Shown here: positions 34,383 to 48,500 of the stretch, in pieces
Numbering within the stretch: position 1 is the first letter of the stretch
How the letters are laid out: each line of letters opens with the position of its first letter
Source: Albula goreensis
Lineage: Eukaryota; Chordata; Actinopteri; Albuliformes; Albulidae
Assembly (NCBI GenBank): GCA_022829145.1
Contig: CM040758.1
Location: forward strand, 11,588,128 to 11,652,127
DNA: 64,000 bases
Direction: 5' to 3'
Notes under the pieces: generated by a model
Seen by the model: the letters and a program-made list of their open reading frames with translations, nothing else
Database searches by the model: none
What the model was told of the DNA's origin: nothing
Made by a program: the position numbers and the translations under genes

Positions 34383-37300
34383 GGTCCAGTAATATACTGT
34401 AGGCACAACAGAGGTAATGCCACCCTGGTCTTTACATGAATGACAGATTGCATACAATCCTTAAACACATGTTATCATATAATTAAGCATGATTTACTAT
34501 TAAGGAAAAGATTCCCAGTGGAATTTTTATTTTATATTTACACATTTACTTTTATCTGTCTCATACAGCATATTGGAATCAACACATTGTGATGATGAGG
34601 ATTGCGATAGGAATCATTTAATAAAAAAAACCCTCACATGACACATCTTCAGACTGATAAAATATAGTCTGCTGTCTAGTTGACCAATAAGTTATGAGGT
34701 GTAATGATTGGTTTGGAGTCACTGTTTTATAAGATTGTATACTTTGTTTTTGTCCTGTTTTATAATATGTATTAATCAATCTATGGGAATATGTTTACAG
34801 TACTCTCCTATTCCAAATTAGTATTCACGTGCCTGTCAAAGCAGTGTTGTCCATCAGGTATGTCTTTTTTTGTAAAGGATGAGTAAATGTCATTTCAGCA
34901 GATGTCTGTGGTCTTTCTTAAAAAACAAATCTTATTTTTAACACATTATGATGTTTTGCATCGTCCATCATCAGCCTCTTTGACTGAGTGTTCCCATGGA
35001 TTTGGAATGGACAAGTTTGGTTGTCAATGAGGCCCATCTGTTTTCATTTACATTCAGAGGGTAACATTATGGGATGTATGAACACTTTTTGGACAATAGG
35101 CTGCAGTTATCAAGAGGTCACCAGGATGTTGATGCACGTCCAACTAAATTGTCATGCTCAATTATACCAGTGAGATGTGTGTGCTTACAATTGCTTCAGT
35201 ATGCAAGTCTGAGGTCTAACCAGCTTTACGGTTATTTTATAGTCTCAAACTTTACATATTGTCAGCTGATAAGATGGTTTAACTTGTTCTTTGTACCTGT
35301 GAATAGATTACTGTACATGCACTTTGCATGGGAATACAGTTACTGTGACAAGTTTCCAGAAATATTTGTGTACGATTTGGTTAGTTCCATAAACTGAAGT
35401 TTCACAGATGTGAATCTGAAATAGTAGAGAAATGAAACTTTTTGTTCAGAATTCAGTATGGGTGTATTGTTACCAAAGCAATGAACAATGAGTAAGCCTA
35501 GCACACAGTTCAATGGTTGCCCCAAAGCCCCACAAATCACCCTGGTAAGTAACATTTTACCTCAAAGGCACCGTATACATTTTATAAAAAATGACCCCAT
35601 TACATGGTATGAAATGCAAGTTTATTTTTATTTTCATAATATTAACTGCAATAGTGTGTACATGTACACAAATACAAATATCTTCTTTATACAGTTTCTG
35701 CAAAAGAACACCAGATGACCACAGTCGTAACTATAGATGCGCTTCAAGCTCTCTGGACATGAAAATCAAGTAAAACTATGCTTGTCCTTTGGCCGCAAGC
35801 TTTGTATTGATTAACGTTCTGCGAGTCCACTTGTCTTAGCATTCCAGAGAAAATGGTACAACATTTGGCTTATTTGCGCCCTCTCGTGTTCACTTGAAGC
35901 CTTACACGGGGACCAAATGATACTATCATGAGGCGTGGAAGCCACACCTGCAGAAGTCGGACCGTAATACGCCCCGCCTGCGGCTCTGCTGAAACCACCA
36001 TAACGGGTCAGCCAATCTTCTGAACAAATGTGTGCTTAAACAGAAACGTATATAAATTCTGTACATTCACCAAAACGCTGTCCTGCTTAGTTTATTTCCC
36101 TCCACTGTAAATCTGTAGTTACAACATTTGAAGCATTGACCTCGGGTTAAGTGAGCATGCGCACTTTTGGGTCCTTAGAAGAAAAATGTTTGGTTGACCA
36201 ATGCAGTTCAAAAAGGTTTTTAATACATACCAATAGAAATATTATCATAGTTTTAAAAAAACACATTTGTACCTGAAGGCCCCAGCCGAGAGCGGAAAAG
36301 TTTCTTTATTGATTTCCTCCAGAAGCGGTCAGGCATATCCGAGAACACCACAGGAAGTTGTTGTAGTGTTGATTTGGGGAAACTGCGGGAGAGAATAAGT
36401 GGAGTTGAATCTTGAAATAATGTGAGTATTATGGCGTTTTATTAAAAAATAACTGGGAGACTGAATGGATTGCAGAACCAGGAGGTGGAGTTCACAATAT
36501 GATCCAAAGTAGTAAGAGAAGGCATTCGATAAAAGATGACCAACTCAGTCTGACAGAGAAATGACTGCAAAGGGAGTTGCCGTTTGGAGGCCTGCAATGA
36601 TGACCGAGATTGTTAACAACATGTTGCAATTGAAGTGAAAAGACATTGTTTGCTAAGCTTTGATCAATACATTAGACGTGGGAAGTAGTTTTAGTACGAA
36701 ATGCATCAGCTGGATTGCTAGATACAGAACAAGCAAACACGCTGGGAATTATTACCTGGCTATTACTTCTCACACATCGGCTTCTGTGAAGACCTCGTTA
36801 GCGGATAGTGTTCTCCAGCAAGGATAATAACCTTGTTAGAGACATTTACCAATGACAGGGAAATTAATACAAGTTTGCCACCTTGATGTATCTTTGCAAG
36901 AGTATATCAACCAAACAGTGATGCCCGAGTGTTTTGTGTTGCAGGCTGAATGAGTTAATACATATCCTACTTGTTAGCCAGACAGCTAATATGACGTCTG
37001 CTAATCTGTCGGGTCTGTCATAGCGACTCACGTTTGCTAGCAACACTGGTATCCACCGTTGGGCACATGATATAGACTAAAATAATTTATCTTGCTCGAT
37101 GTGCTACTGTCTGTCTTAATGTGGTCGGCAGTTCAATATCTAATGAGCCACGTTTCTTTATTTGTTGTAATCATGTATTTAGAAGGGTGAAAATCGTTTT
37201 GGTTGCTTGCTAGCTAGCCAGCTTTATCGGCGGTTGTTGTTCACTTGGGATGGGCAAATTCACTTAAAATATTCATGTGATAGCGTCAACAGATTTGTAG

Positions 37301-38249
37301 GGAAGGGGTGGATATGTGTAGTACCAATGAAAACGGTAGAGTCAGCTTGATCTGACGGCTATCTTGCAAATGGGTTTTTCAAACAAGATAGACAGTGTGG
37401 TCGGCGAGAAGATGGAGTTCTAACCTATTAAGTTGCCAAGTCTGCAAACCTGATTTAAAATATCTTTACGTGATCATAAATCGAATGTGTTGATCTGTCA
37501 CACCACTAGAGGTCACTCTTCACCAAACTGCAAATCAGTGCAATTCTTCCTGGTTGAGACTTCTATATAAGATGTGAAGAATAAACCGAGTTTATTTGTG
37601 TTAACTTAAATATATTTTAAAAATCTTCAAAAATGTTGATGCTAAAAGGTTCTTGTAGGGTTTGCTGTACTCACTGGTTTGTGTATTTTGTAATTGGCTC
37701 TGAGGAGATCATTAGAGGTGTAGAAGAGAGTAGAAGTATTGGGCTTGTCTTAAGAATGAAATATCTCTGAACTGCCAAGTAATTATGTCTGTCCATTCAG
37801 TAGGTTCTTCACTGTCCTCTCCACAAACTAATACTGGTGAGGTAGAGGTGCTGCTATTATTAGCTTTAGCAAAGGGCACTGTGTCCTGAAACCATCAGAG
37901 AGCTGTTGAGGAAGACATTTATTTTATGAATGCTATAATTAACCATGCCCTGTATGTTTGCACTGTCCAAAAATTTTAAAATAGTGCTATATATACTGCC
38001 AGTGAAGGTTTGGCTTGTGAAAACCTTTGCTTGTTCTATGTCCATCTATTTCATGAACACTCTCCATGTTTTTCATATGCAAAATTATCCAGGATCCAGT
38101 GTGTGGAATCATTATGGATGAGCTTTTTGTGCTAGAGATTACATTTGCTTATCTTAAAATACTTAAAGTATGTAATCAGGTAAAATGCTGCAATCCTCTA
38201 AGATCCTACTAACTAACGTTTTGTTGAATTCAGTGCAGTCTTTTTGACA

Positions 38250-38400
38250 GGGGTCTCTATCTTTGTTTGAGAATACTGGTATAGGAGATGGATTTGTGCT
38301 AACCCATTAGGAGAACACCTGATCCAGCCAATCAGTGTCTTGCTTGAAGACCTGATTCATTGAATCAGGTGTACTAGTGCTACAAGAATAGACATCCTAC
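38250..38400. mobile_element. hAT-type MITE remnant
   Basis: The core has inverted ACACCTGAT (38315-38323) and ATCAGGTGT (38364-38372) arms around a short centre, plus a flanking 'aggggtctctatctttg...' stretch. This organisation matches the small non-autonomous DNA elements scattered in fish and other vertebrate genomes. It is diverged and immobile. I cannot name the exact family. Confidence 0.6.
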
Positions 38401-40109
38401 TCTCAGGTCAATGCAGTGTTATTTCAGAGGTATTCCAGTAGGGGGCAAAAGTGCTTCCTTTTCATATCAAGGCATTGTAAAAGAGGGGTTTTGATAAATT
38501 GAGAAGTACGCACTTATTTGTGCCAAACTGGAAGTAACAAAGATGTTAAAGAATTGCAGCAGTTTGTTAGCAGTCCATGGACTGCAGTTAACCCTGGTTT
38601 ATAAAATCGGGGTAGCACTCCCAAGAAGTGCAGTGGATATCTTGTTGACTCACTAAGAAGCTTAATTTAATTTCCAGAATTATTGCAATCAGGTTAAGAG
38701 TTTAGGCTACGGTAAATTCTAGATCATTAGATTATTTTACATCATGCATGAATTTTACATATAGAATGTAAAGTAATATCAGGTACCTAATCTATTATAG
38801 CAAATGACATGGCAAGCTGTATTCCCATGTTAAAGCCTTTTTTTGACAAAAATGTCAGCTAGAACCTTAGGCCTGTATATGAGGATGCTATGAGTTTAGC
38901 TCTGTCACAGTTTTAAGTATCTGTGGAAACGCACAGCAGGGCTCTTTGTAACATCACAGCGTAGCTGTCACAACATGTTCTTAGATTAGAAGGGAATTTG
39001 TGCACATATTATGTGAGCACCACAGAATTTAAACAGCCAGACTATATCAGATTCTACATTTAGCATTGGGATATTGAACCTGTAGTCCACAGATATTGAA
39101 AGATGCATTAATCTGAAACAAGCATGCAAAACTGGTTTTATTGCTGAAGGTTTTGTTTGTCGTCATAGCTGGTGGCTTCTCAGCCTCTCTGCACAAGGAA
39201 ATTAGTTTTGGTGTCCAGTCTCGTTTGCATAATAGTCTTTGTATGCATTTGTACAGTTTCATATAAACAATGACAAATAGATGCTCTTTCAAGAAAATGT
39301 AGCACACTCATATTCACAGGTTCAGTCAGTTAGGCAGCAGACTGTTTAAGGAAAGGTACTGGCAAACACGGTTTTCAATTCTCCAAAGCCAATTTAATAG
39401 TTCAGAACTGCCTGAAAGTACCTGCCTGCCATACCTACTAATAGCAAACAGCTTAGTTGTGAAAACTAGGAAAAGTGGTTTTGGAACATTTGGTACAATG
39501 CAGAGTGAATGCTATCTTTACTGCACTGAGGTGCTGTCTCTGCCCTGCCGCCGCTGACCCAGTTCCTGCGTGTGTTATCCTCACATGATTTCATGCTGTG
39601 AGATCAGTCTGTGAGATGGCGGGTGCTGGGACGCCGGCTGAAGTCAAGCGGTGACGTGCAGCAAGATGATATGGAACACCAGCGATTCTCATTGCCCTTT
39701 GAGTATGAGGGGACCACAAAGACTCCGTGTCCCTGGGTGAAAAATGCAGCATTGCTCCTGACTCTGTGGGCATGGAGGCGTGTGTCTGTATGTAAGCAGT
39801 TAGCATGCGTGCCGGTCGCTGGCGCTCCGATGGAGAAGCACACTAACCTTGCTCCCGTCAGAGGTAGTTCTTCTCCCTGCTGCGTTGTCATGACAACACC
39901 CTCTTGCCCTTGCCGTAGAGACCCCCCCTCCCTTCGCCGAAAGATAAAGTCTGTGCTTCTTTCCGCCTGTTTCTGGAAGTTGCTCTGTCAGGAGAGAGGT
40001 CCCTTTGAGAAGGCGTAGCACACAGATGCATTCAGGTGTTTGTCTCCAGCTGGTTCAGAATCACTGTGCTTCCCAAACTGCTCACAGCTCCCTCTTTGAG
40101 AGGCTCCAG

Positions 40110-40230
40110 TCTCAGCATCTTCACCTGTCTCTCATCCTCTCTCCTCCTCACTCTCCGTTTTCTGTTCCTCTCAGTCTTTCTCTCTCTACCCCTCCTTCCA
40201 TCTCTCTCTGCCCTCCCCCCCTCCCTAAAT
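40110..40230. repeat. Pyrimidine-rich low-complexity tract
   Basis: CT-rich sequence with CTCTC and CCTCC runs. It gives spurious Ser/Leu/Pro frames on the plus strand and Arg/Glu/Lys frames on the minus strand. Confidence 0.8.
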
Positions 40231-41773
40231 GCAGTGGCATTCCGGTTGATTCTGCCGGCTCTTAGTAGCAGAATGAGAACAGTGACATCACCACCCCCTC
40301 CCAAACACATACTCACCTGCGTAGCTGTACAGCTCTGAGGTAATCTGTTGCTCAGCCTCCCTCAAGCCCCATTGGTACACCCCGAAAGTGCACTTCCTAT
40401 AGTCTCCCCCATGTCATGGTACATCCCAAATGTCAGGCTCAGATTCCTCCCAGTGCCTTTTGATGCCCTCTCTCAATATCATACACAATACCTCACCTTA
40501 CCTGCCCTGCATACAGTTTTTTCTGTCCTCCTATCTGATAGATTTGGGGGAAGGGGTGGGGGTGAGGCCATCATAGTGCCCTGTGTTTCAGAATGGGCAA
40601 TAGCAATACATTTTCAGATGTGCCATTTCAGCCTCCCGTGTAGACCGCCGCCTTTCAGAATTCGCCTCCCTTGCAAAACAGAACTGAGCATAAAGCGGCA
40701 CTCGCCCTGTGAATAAAGGCCACTAATCCTTTCTCTCTATTGAGTCCCAGCAGCTGAGGCTGCAGACTTTGCTGCTTACAGTGTGTACAGTACGTCCATG
40801 CCATTGCCATCTCCCCTGAGGGGGGAGGGGGCTGGGGGCTGGGGTTTAAAGGGGCCTCAGCTTATTAACCTTTTTTTATATTGATAGATCAGATCAAATT
40901 AAAATCATGCCTCCCATTAGCTGCACTTTCAGCTATTCAATGCAAATCACAGATGGTCTTTGGAGGAGATCAAGTGCTGGTTGAGGCCAAGGCCTGGGAA
41001 TGAACTCTTCATTAAGAAGAGATGGTATCATTTGGTAAATAGGAGCCAGACTATAAGCACAGATGTGTAGACAATACAGGTCTTAAATGGCTGGAAACAG
41101 CTAGGCTGCATAACACGACAGCCTTCCAAGATAGAGCAGTGCTCCTCTCTATGCAGCTGTACCTGCTGTGTTATATGTGGGCAGTGCCACTGTCCCTGCC
41201 TGGCTCCATAACAGTGGGTACGTGTGGTTCTGCTACACCGCCCATGATTTGAGTAAATTCTATGTTTTGGATCAGGCAGAGGATTCTCGGCCCTCTCTTC
41301 TCGTCTGTTTGTTTTGTTTTTGATTATTATATAGCTAGCTCAATTAAATCAAGGAAGAGTTATGTTTTTGTGAAAATTCATACAACTTTGTATGCCAAAA
41401 ACAAAATTGACAAAAACCTGTCTTATTTGCAACAAGTGATTGTAAATGTACGTTGGCACTTTTTCAACAAACAGGTTTCCAATGTGCCAGCTCAGCAAAT
41501 TTCATACATTTCAGTGGAAATGACGACTCAGTTTGTTGCTTACCTGTGCACAAAAGTAGCAGGTGCTGCTACCGAGGCACTAACAATCAGGACTTGAAAT
41601 GAATCTGCTAAATGGTGCCACAAAGCACTGATCCAGGATCAGCTAAGATAAGACAAATCCTAATCTGAACTGGTAGAAGGGTCAGCATTTTGTGAGGATG
41701 GGATGATGGTTAGAGCAGACACTGGATCAGTGTGCCCCTGCATACAAAGGATTAAGGCCCACCTCTGCATTAA

Positions 41774-41870
41774 GAGCAGCAAAGGTCACAAGCTTCAGAA
41801 TCTGGAACAGTGAAGAGCAAAAGCTTCAGAATTCAGGGCAGCAAAAAGCAAAAGCTTCAAAATCTGAATG
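41774..41870. repeat. Short tandem array, three units of about 32 bp
   Basis: Three adjacent units share '(a)gcaaaagcttcagaatctgg'-like cores (HindIII-type AAGCTT or near it in each). They diverge by several substitutions. No coding role is apparent. Confidence 0.7.
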
Positions 41871-44188
41871 GAGAGCCAATATGCTGAAACCAAGAACTCA
41901 GGTCCTCCTGTCTTTTCATAAGGACTTTTGTTTAATAGACCTGGAGGCCATAGTGCAGGTGTATTTGTGTTTGTGGAAAGTGGGAGTAGATCATGCCGCG
42001 CATTCCAGCATAACACAGTTATTAGGCTAGCCTGCAGAATGTTATCGCCGCAGGTTTAGGGAAGACTTCAGTCTGCAAATGGCCAGGAGTCGTCATGGCT
42101 TTTAGGTGGGGTGAAACAATCCTTTCGTTGATCAGGCACACCGTTTGAGAAAAGGGATCAGTCAAATGTTAAATGGCCACCCACATTAGAATTCCACTTA
42201 GTCTCTGTCTCATTTGGCTGCAGAAGTGGAAGGGATTTGGTTTCATTGAGCGGAATTGAGCAAAGGTCAGATGGCAGCGTCTTGGCCCACTGCAGTGTCG
42301 AAAGGGGGACAAATCAATCCCTAATTTTAATATCGTCAATCAATGTCTCAGAAGCCCAACGGTTACAGCCAAGGAAATGCCAAGCTGTTGGAAAATATAT
42401 GTGTCCTGACTGGCGTCATCACTCATTCTCTCTCCGTTGTCATTAGCAGCATACAGAAGACAAATAAAATGAGCTCTGAGAAAACACTTCTACCATTTAC
42501 CGTTAAGGAAGTAACTTGTTTGCTTTACAAAGTTTAGTTACGCAAATATGTAACTTGCTCAAAGAAGTCTACCTTGACTTGTTTAATTGGAGACTCGAGC
42601 AATAAACAATGGAGAGAGGAATGAAGGGAGGCATCATGTGATGGACACGCATGCTGCATGTGACTGAAACCAATCCTCTTTAATGTTACCAGAGAAACCT
42701 TTTCATTTGCTCAGCTCTGAGCATATATATGTGCCAGATAATGTTTGCTTATGGTTTGGTTTCCATTCATCTGACTGCAAAAATAAAAGGACAAAATATG
42801 ATTAAAAATTCAATCAACAGTCAAAAGTTGTCTGATTTATTGCTCAACAATATAGCATGGTAGCAGGGAGAGATAATTTGTAGCCTAACCGATATTAAGC
42901 ATTCAGTAGTACTAATTTAATATGTAAGTAGGTATATGTGATAGCAGATTGTCTTTTTTTTTAATATACTTCTCTCATCTGTTTCACTGAGAAGGTGGTC
43001 AACTGTATAAAGTAGCCTGAAGACTCTGAGTTATTAGACGCTTTTTATCATCAGCTTAAGGCACTGGACACCCAAAGCCATGAAGGTGAATCTGCTGTAG
43101 ATTTTATTACTCAGTCCGCTTTCCATAAAGCAGCTTGGTGTGAGCGGGGTCACCTCATGGAAGGGGAAGCAGAAATGCCAAACGTGATCAATCTCTTACC
43201 TTTGACTCTGCTGGCAGGCTGAAGGTATCCAGATGAATGCACCTTAGAGAGCTGACTGCCTTACTGTTCAGTGGGAAGGGAGGAAATCTGCAGGGTCATG
43301 GCAGGCAAGGCACAGGGCTCACGATCTTTGAATGTTTAATCGGAATCTTTGTTGCCTGAAGTGCATCAGTTGCTTGTTTTGCTGTATACCATCTACACCT
43401 GGCAGTCCATGTATTTGGGCTTGGGAGAAAGAGGAAAACTACACAAATCCTCCAATTCAGTTTTTCCCTCCACACTGCAGATAAGTAGCAGTCACATAAT
43501 GCCTGTTATCAGAGGCATTTTGAGTCAGCATATGTTCAGTTCATGAACCTCCAGAGGGTGACGAGATTTAGGTTTTTAATTTGCTTTATCACACTACCCT
43601 GATGATGCTGAGCTGGTTGGCACTTGCCTGTATGGTCCTACAGCCACAGTGGGCGATAACATGGCAGCCCAGTGGATATGGTGTTTACTCCATGTAAAAG
43701 TCCTGCTTATGTAAGCTTTGTGCATATGTCCTAATGCTATTTTCCCTTTGATTTCATTCCACTTCTTTGTTTTTCTTTTTCGTTCAGCAGTTTAAAAAAC
43801 TACTTCTCCAAAAAAGTCCCAGTTTTTCTAAACAGTAGGACAGTACTGATTTGTGTTCATTTCATGCAAATAGGCTTTCTAGCAAATGTCTTCAGCTGAG
43901 TGCAGGCATGGGTAAAACTAAGCGCATTCCACATAAGATCCGACAGCTTCAGTACCAAAGGAATTGCAGTCAGATTCCTACATTTAACCACTTTGCCTGC
44001 ATCACCTGACTTCTTATGGTTTCATGGTACGTGGTCATGTTTTCATGCTCAGCTTTGCCATGAGATGCGGCTAAGAGGGGATTGGAGGATAACAGCTGAT
44101 GAATACTCCTGGTGTTCAAGTGGAATGTTCAGCACTCACACTAAATCTACGAACACAGTAAAGGAAGAGAAGCGGCTGCAGAGAGCAG

Positions 44189-44290
44189 TGTTTCTTAACC
44201 CTGAAGACCTACAGTCCAGTTTGTGCTAGATTCTATTCCATCTGACCTCTCAATTAAGCTGAAATGCTAGTCTGCTAATTAATTAAAATG
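44189..44290. mobile_element. Degraded MITE-like sequence
   Basis: Begins 'gtgtttcttaaccctgaagacctacagtcca', resembling the end of the common vertebrate hAT-type non-autonomous elements ('...ttctcaaccctggtcctggagacc...'). Only one end is convincing, so the boundaries are approximate. Confidence 0.4.
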
Positions 44291-45010
44291 GCACAGGCAA
44301 ATTAAAAATATATATGTAAGTTGGAGGAACAGCCTTTATTTCCTTGCAAAAAGACACTTTGAAACATCACTGTTTGAAGTGATGGCTCTGAAGGATTCTG
44401 AAATCTCGATTCATATTCTGTTAGCTGTTCAAAACTAATTTTTTTTAGTTTAGGAAATTAGGGGACAGTGGATGTATAAACCAGAATAGATACTCTTGTC
44501 TGTTGAAGAAACACTGGTCTAAACCTGTGCTTTACCAGTATCTAAAAATGTCCATGCCCAATAGTCTAATGTACCAGAGTAGGCGTAAGTAACTGGGCAG
44601 TGGTGCACCATTATATTGTCACTTCCTCTCTACCGAATGCTTACTCAGATGAGCTGGGTCCTGAATAATTAATTACAACATGTCTTATTTAATAGGGGAA
44701 TGAAACCACAATACCCCTATTTCCCTCACCTGAGTCCAGCACTCATTAACTAATGAATAGCTCTTAAATACTCACTAAGATGTACGTTCTAAGTCACAAG
44801 TACTTATGAATAGCACTTGCTTCTCATGTAGGAATAATCATAGTTACAAAACAAGCCCCTGATGAATGGGTAGGGTTCCCTTCATGAGAATACTTGGTAA
44901 AGACCGGATGTCAGGAATGTGTCACAAGATGCTGTCTCAGGCAGCACAGCAGTCACAGTTTGAATGTGGAGCTTTTGTAAGATGTGCACTAGGACCCAGT
45001 GGGAGCCTCT

Positions 45011-45037
45011 CGCCTGCCTGTCCGCCCGCCTGCCTGC

Positions 45038-45070
<33 letters not shown>
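45011..45070. repeat. CCTG then CCAG tetranucleotide microsatellite
   Basis: A (CCTG)-rich half, with CCGC interruptions, switches to a pure (CCAG)n run from about 45041 to 45070. It lies about 430 bp upstream of the dctn1 start codon and so near its promoter. Confidence 0.9.
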
Positions 45071-45119
45071 TCCTGCAGCAGGCAGCGCCGGCTCTAGCGC
45101 AGTACAATCTCTCAGCAGA

Positions 45120-45502
45120 TGCTCCGACATCAGCCTCTCCTTTATTCCCTTTCATTTTGTGGTTTCTGCTGTTTTCATTCCCACGTCTTGGAGGCGAGGA
45201 GACCAGCAGCTAGAGGGGGCATATTGCGGTTAGCCTTGGACGCGCTCCTCTACAGCTACTCCTGGAGCCTCTTTGGATTGGATTTTTAACGGGGACGGGG
45301 AAGTTGGCGAGCCCAGTCTGGCAGAGTGGGGGCTCCGTAGCAGCCATGGTGTGAGACTAGGGAACAACGCAGACAGCATCACTAACCCCCTCACCTCCCC
45401 CATCCATTCCCATCACAACCACCACCCCCCACTTTAAACGTAGGAGGAAATAAAAAAAAGGCCATCGTGGAGCGCGGCGGCACCATAACAACAAGGGCCA
45501 GC
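45120..45502 (+). promoter_or_regulatory. Probable dctn1 promoter and 5' UTR
   Basis: GC-rich sequence directly upstream of the dctn1 ATG, with no ATG-initiated long frame and no splice acceptor close to the start codon, so transcription probably begins here. The start is placed by position. A further upstream start cannot be excluded. Confidence 0.45.
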
Positions 45503-48500
45503 ATGGCTCAGACCAAGAGACACACGTACACTCGGGTGAGTAGGCTAAATCATTCAGAGAGCTATCAACTTCCCAGTCTGTCTGGGGTTCCTGAACCATG
45601 AAAGGAACGGGTGCTGGAAGCTTGGAGGGGGAGACTTTAAAAGCACCAGAGATGCCTTTCTGGAGAGGTGAGATCACACATCTGGGCTTTGTCTTAATGT
45701 TTAGGATGCTTCATTTTTTAACAAGAGTGCTAAGGGCTAAGCTGTAGGAGAATGCTATGGGACATTGTGGTGATTCTTTCCCTGGCATTGCAAGTTTGCG
45801 TCTGTTTATTTTGGCTTGCATTCTTTGTAGTAAGCTGCTTCAGGGTGTGCCTTTGAGGTGAAAAGTTTATCTTAGTTATGGTTTGTGAGCATGAATTTTC
45901 ACAGGTATGAGAGATGCCATAGAAGATTCTGAGACACACTTGAAGGAGACGAACTGTGTAATCAATAGACATTGCTAAGTAGTGTCATCACCTCAGACTG
46001 CACTGCATATTAATTTGATCATGCTGCTAAATGATCCTGTCATGAATCCAGTGACACCAAACTTCACAAAGTATGTTTTGTGAATCTCAGCCAGATGTGG
46101 GGTCTAAGCTTCAGTAACACTGAACGTGAGATGCAGGCTAATTATTCCACCAGAATGACTCAAAATACATGCACAAGTTGGTGCGCTTGTATGTGCAGTT
46201 GAAATGCGAGGGAAGAAGGACTTTAATGACTCGGTGTCCGGACTTACATCCCTTTTCCCCAACGTGGTGCATCATGTCTGAACTCGTCAGGACTCGTGCC
46301 ATTGCAAACGCTGCTCTGATAACACAGTTATCGGTGTGACCACGCTCAAGTGCTTGTTAATTGGCTTGGAAGCTGATAAGGAACGCAGTGGACTCGCTGA
46401 CTGGCGTGACGCTCAGTGTCTGTTAGAACAGGCTTGAGATGCCCAGTTCACATTCCATGTGATTAACTCTCACTTCGGAGCTATTTAAGAGCACCAGGAA
46501 AAAGTCACACAAAATTGAATTTTCATTAATCTTGTTAGCGCACATATTTACCTGGGTAGACAGTTTCATATACTGATCCTCACAAACACACACCCTATTT
46601 AAGAATATTTAACCCCACCACTGGTTGTTCTCATTGTGCATTCAGTGGGTCTCTCTCTTGTGTGACTCTTAGTGATGACCTAAGCATTGACATCACCTGC
46701 CTCTCACTCAGGCCACCTTCCACTCTCCATGAATGAGGCTGTGACATTGAGGCTAAGAGTACTTCATCTTCTGGGCTGTCTTCCTCTCATCTCAGCCTGA
46801 AAAATAGTGGATTTGTTAGTGACAGAACAGCCTTGCTCACTAGTTTGCTATAAGCCTAGAAAATAGACTGTTTGTTATCCGTATAGCAATAATGATGCAA
46901 TCAGTATACTCAAATCAATCGCATTTGCTTGGTGAAGGTGGTGATTCAGATATATACAATGCAGAAAGGAGAAATATGCCATATTGGTCTACACAGATGT
47001 GAACCACCCTCTGAGAATACCCTGGCATACAAGGTGCCATAGTAATTGTTGGTCTTGGATGATTGGATGTCTTGAGATCTCTCAAGATCTGCTTACTTGG
47101 GTTCTTTGACCAACCAAGCTGAAACCCATCTTTATTGCCTTAAAGAAATACTTAAGAAAAATTAAGATGTAGGCTGAGAGCACCTCCTTGGTGAGGGACA
47201 CTTCTGAGTTGTCTCCCTCCATTTGCTTATCAATGGTAATCATAATCGAAGTGATTTCCAACAGCCTCCACCTGCTGGTGTTGATTGTTTTCAGTTGTCT
47301 GATTCTCTTTGTTTGGCTGGGGCTCGATGGCTCATCCAACTCACAAAATGGCATAGTGTTCCAGAGACTGCTGTAATCACACCGTTGATCACTAATGTGG
47401 CATCAAGATTGTGTTTTGTGAAATTAACACAGTGTTCTGGACAGATGTGACTGTCACATTAAATATGATTGGAACTGGATTTGCGCGGGTCCAGGCACTT
47501 CTTAAAATTCAGGATTTCAGATTAACCTTACATCGCGCCCTTTTTCCAGTGAATCAGAATTTTACGAGGAACAAGAATCTTTTCCTAAAGTATGTATGGT
47601 TTTTAAAACCTCTCATTCAGTGGTCCATTGTGTGTGCGCATATGTTGCAGTGCCTCTAATGAAATGGACGATCTTAATTGAATCTGGGTACCATTTTGTC
47701 TGTGTATGCGCACGTGGTGGGCGTGGGATAACAATGCAATCTGTGTTCATTGCCGTAATAGGGTATGATGTCAGAGGCAGGATGAGTAACAGGATAATGA
47801 AAAAGGAAGTGGGTGTGTCTTTCGGCCTGGTTCTCTTTCTGCAGTGGAGAAATCTGCCATCTCCTGTGAGACAGCAGTAAGGACTTAGCATTATTGTTTA
47901 AAATGTGGCATGATGCTTGGTTCTCTTATTTCTTTTATTGAATTCCTGGTTCCACTCATTTCTTTTTCCTGCTATATCTCAGATGTTGATCATTTTAGCC
48001 CAACTGAAATCAAAGGGTTGGCTGTCCAGTCACCCATGGTTCCAGGCCAAAGTAGAAACCACCTGTCCCTACTCTACACAGGTAGTTCTGTGGAATATTC
48101 CATTTCAGTGTCGCTGCTCTGCCCACACAGCGTAATGCTGAGTTTTGGGTCAGCCTCAGGCCTGCAGGAAGACTTCCATCAGCTGAAATGCACTCCAGAC
48201 AAAGGTCTTAACTGTAGGTTTTGTGTTGCAGTTTTCCTTCAAACACGGCTCCTCTGAGCCATGGTAAATAATTTAGGAGCCTTCCTGGCTGTGTCCTTCC
48301 TCAGCTTGGAAAACTGGCCCTGGTGTTGTATGAAACACCATGAATGTTTGATTAAAAGCTGTTTGCACTTTGAGGCCACATTCACAGCAGTCTTACATTG
48401 TGGATTTTTTCGATATTTGACTGCAAGTTTTCTTTGTTCCAACAGATAGAAAGGATTTTCCGACCTCCAAAAATACTAAATAAATCATAACGGGATCCCA

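Larger units (their letters stand above)
34383..45250. other. Intergenic region between nat8-like genes and dctn1
   Basis: No exon with recognisable similarity was found in about 11 kb. A possible poly(A) signal for the second nat8-like gene lies at 34620-34625. The region holds repeat remnants (38.25-38.40, 41.77-41.87, 44.19-44.29 kb), pyrimidine-rich tracts near 40.1 kb and scattered GC-rich pieces (for example 35.88-36.42 and 39.56-40.02 kb) that might be regulatory or an upstream untranslated exon of dctn1. Confidence 0.5.

Noticed and set aside
36300-36422. Possible upstream untranslated exon of dctn1 ending in AATAAT|GTGAGT
   Set aside because: Good donor and an ETS-like site, but no convincing acceptor near the ATG exon at 45503, so the link is unsupported.
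39611-40018. 135-residue plus-strand frame in a GC-rich patch
   Set aside because: No recognisable domain; composition and length are compatible with chance in GC-rich DNA.
41626-41725. Possible transposon end with 'ctgatccaggatcag' and a second 'ggatcagtg'
   Set aside because: Resembles fragments of widespread vertebrate repeats, but the inverted ends are too short and inexact to call.
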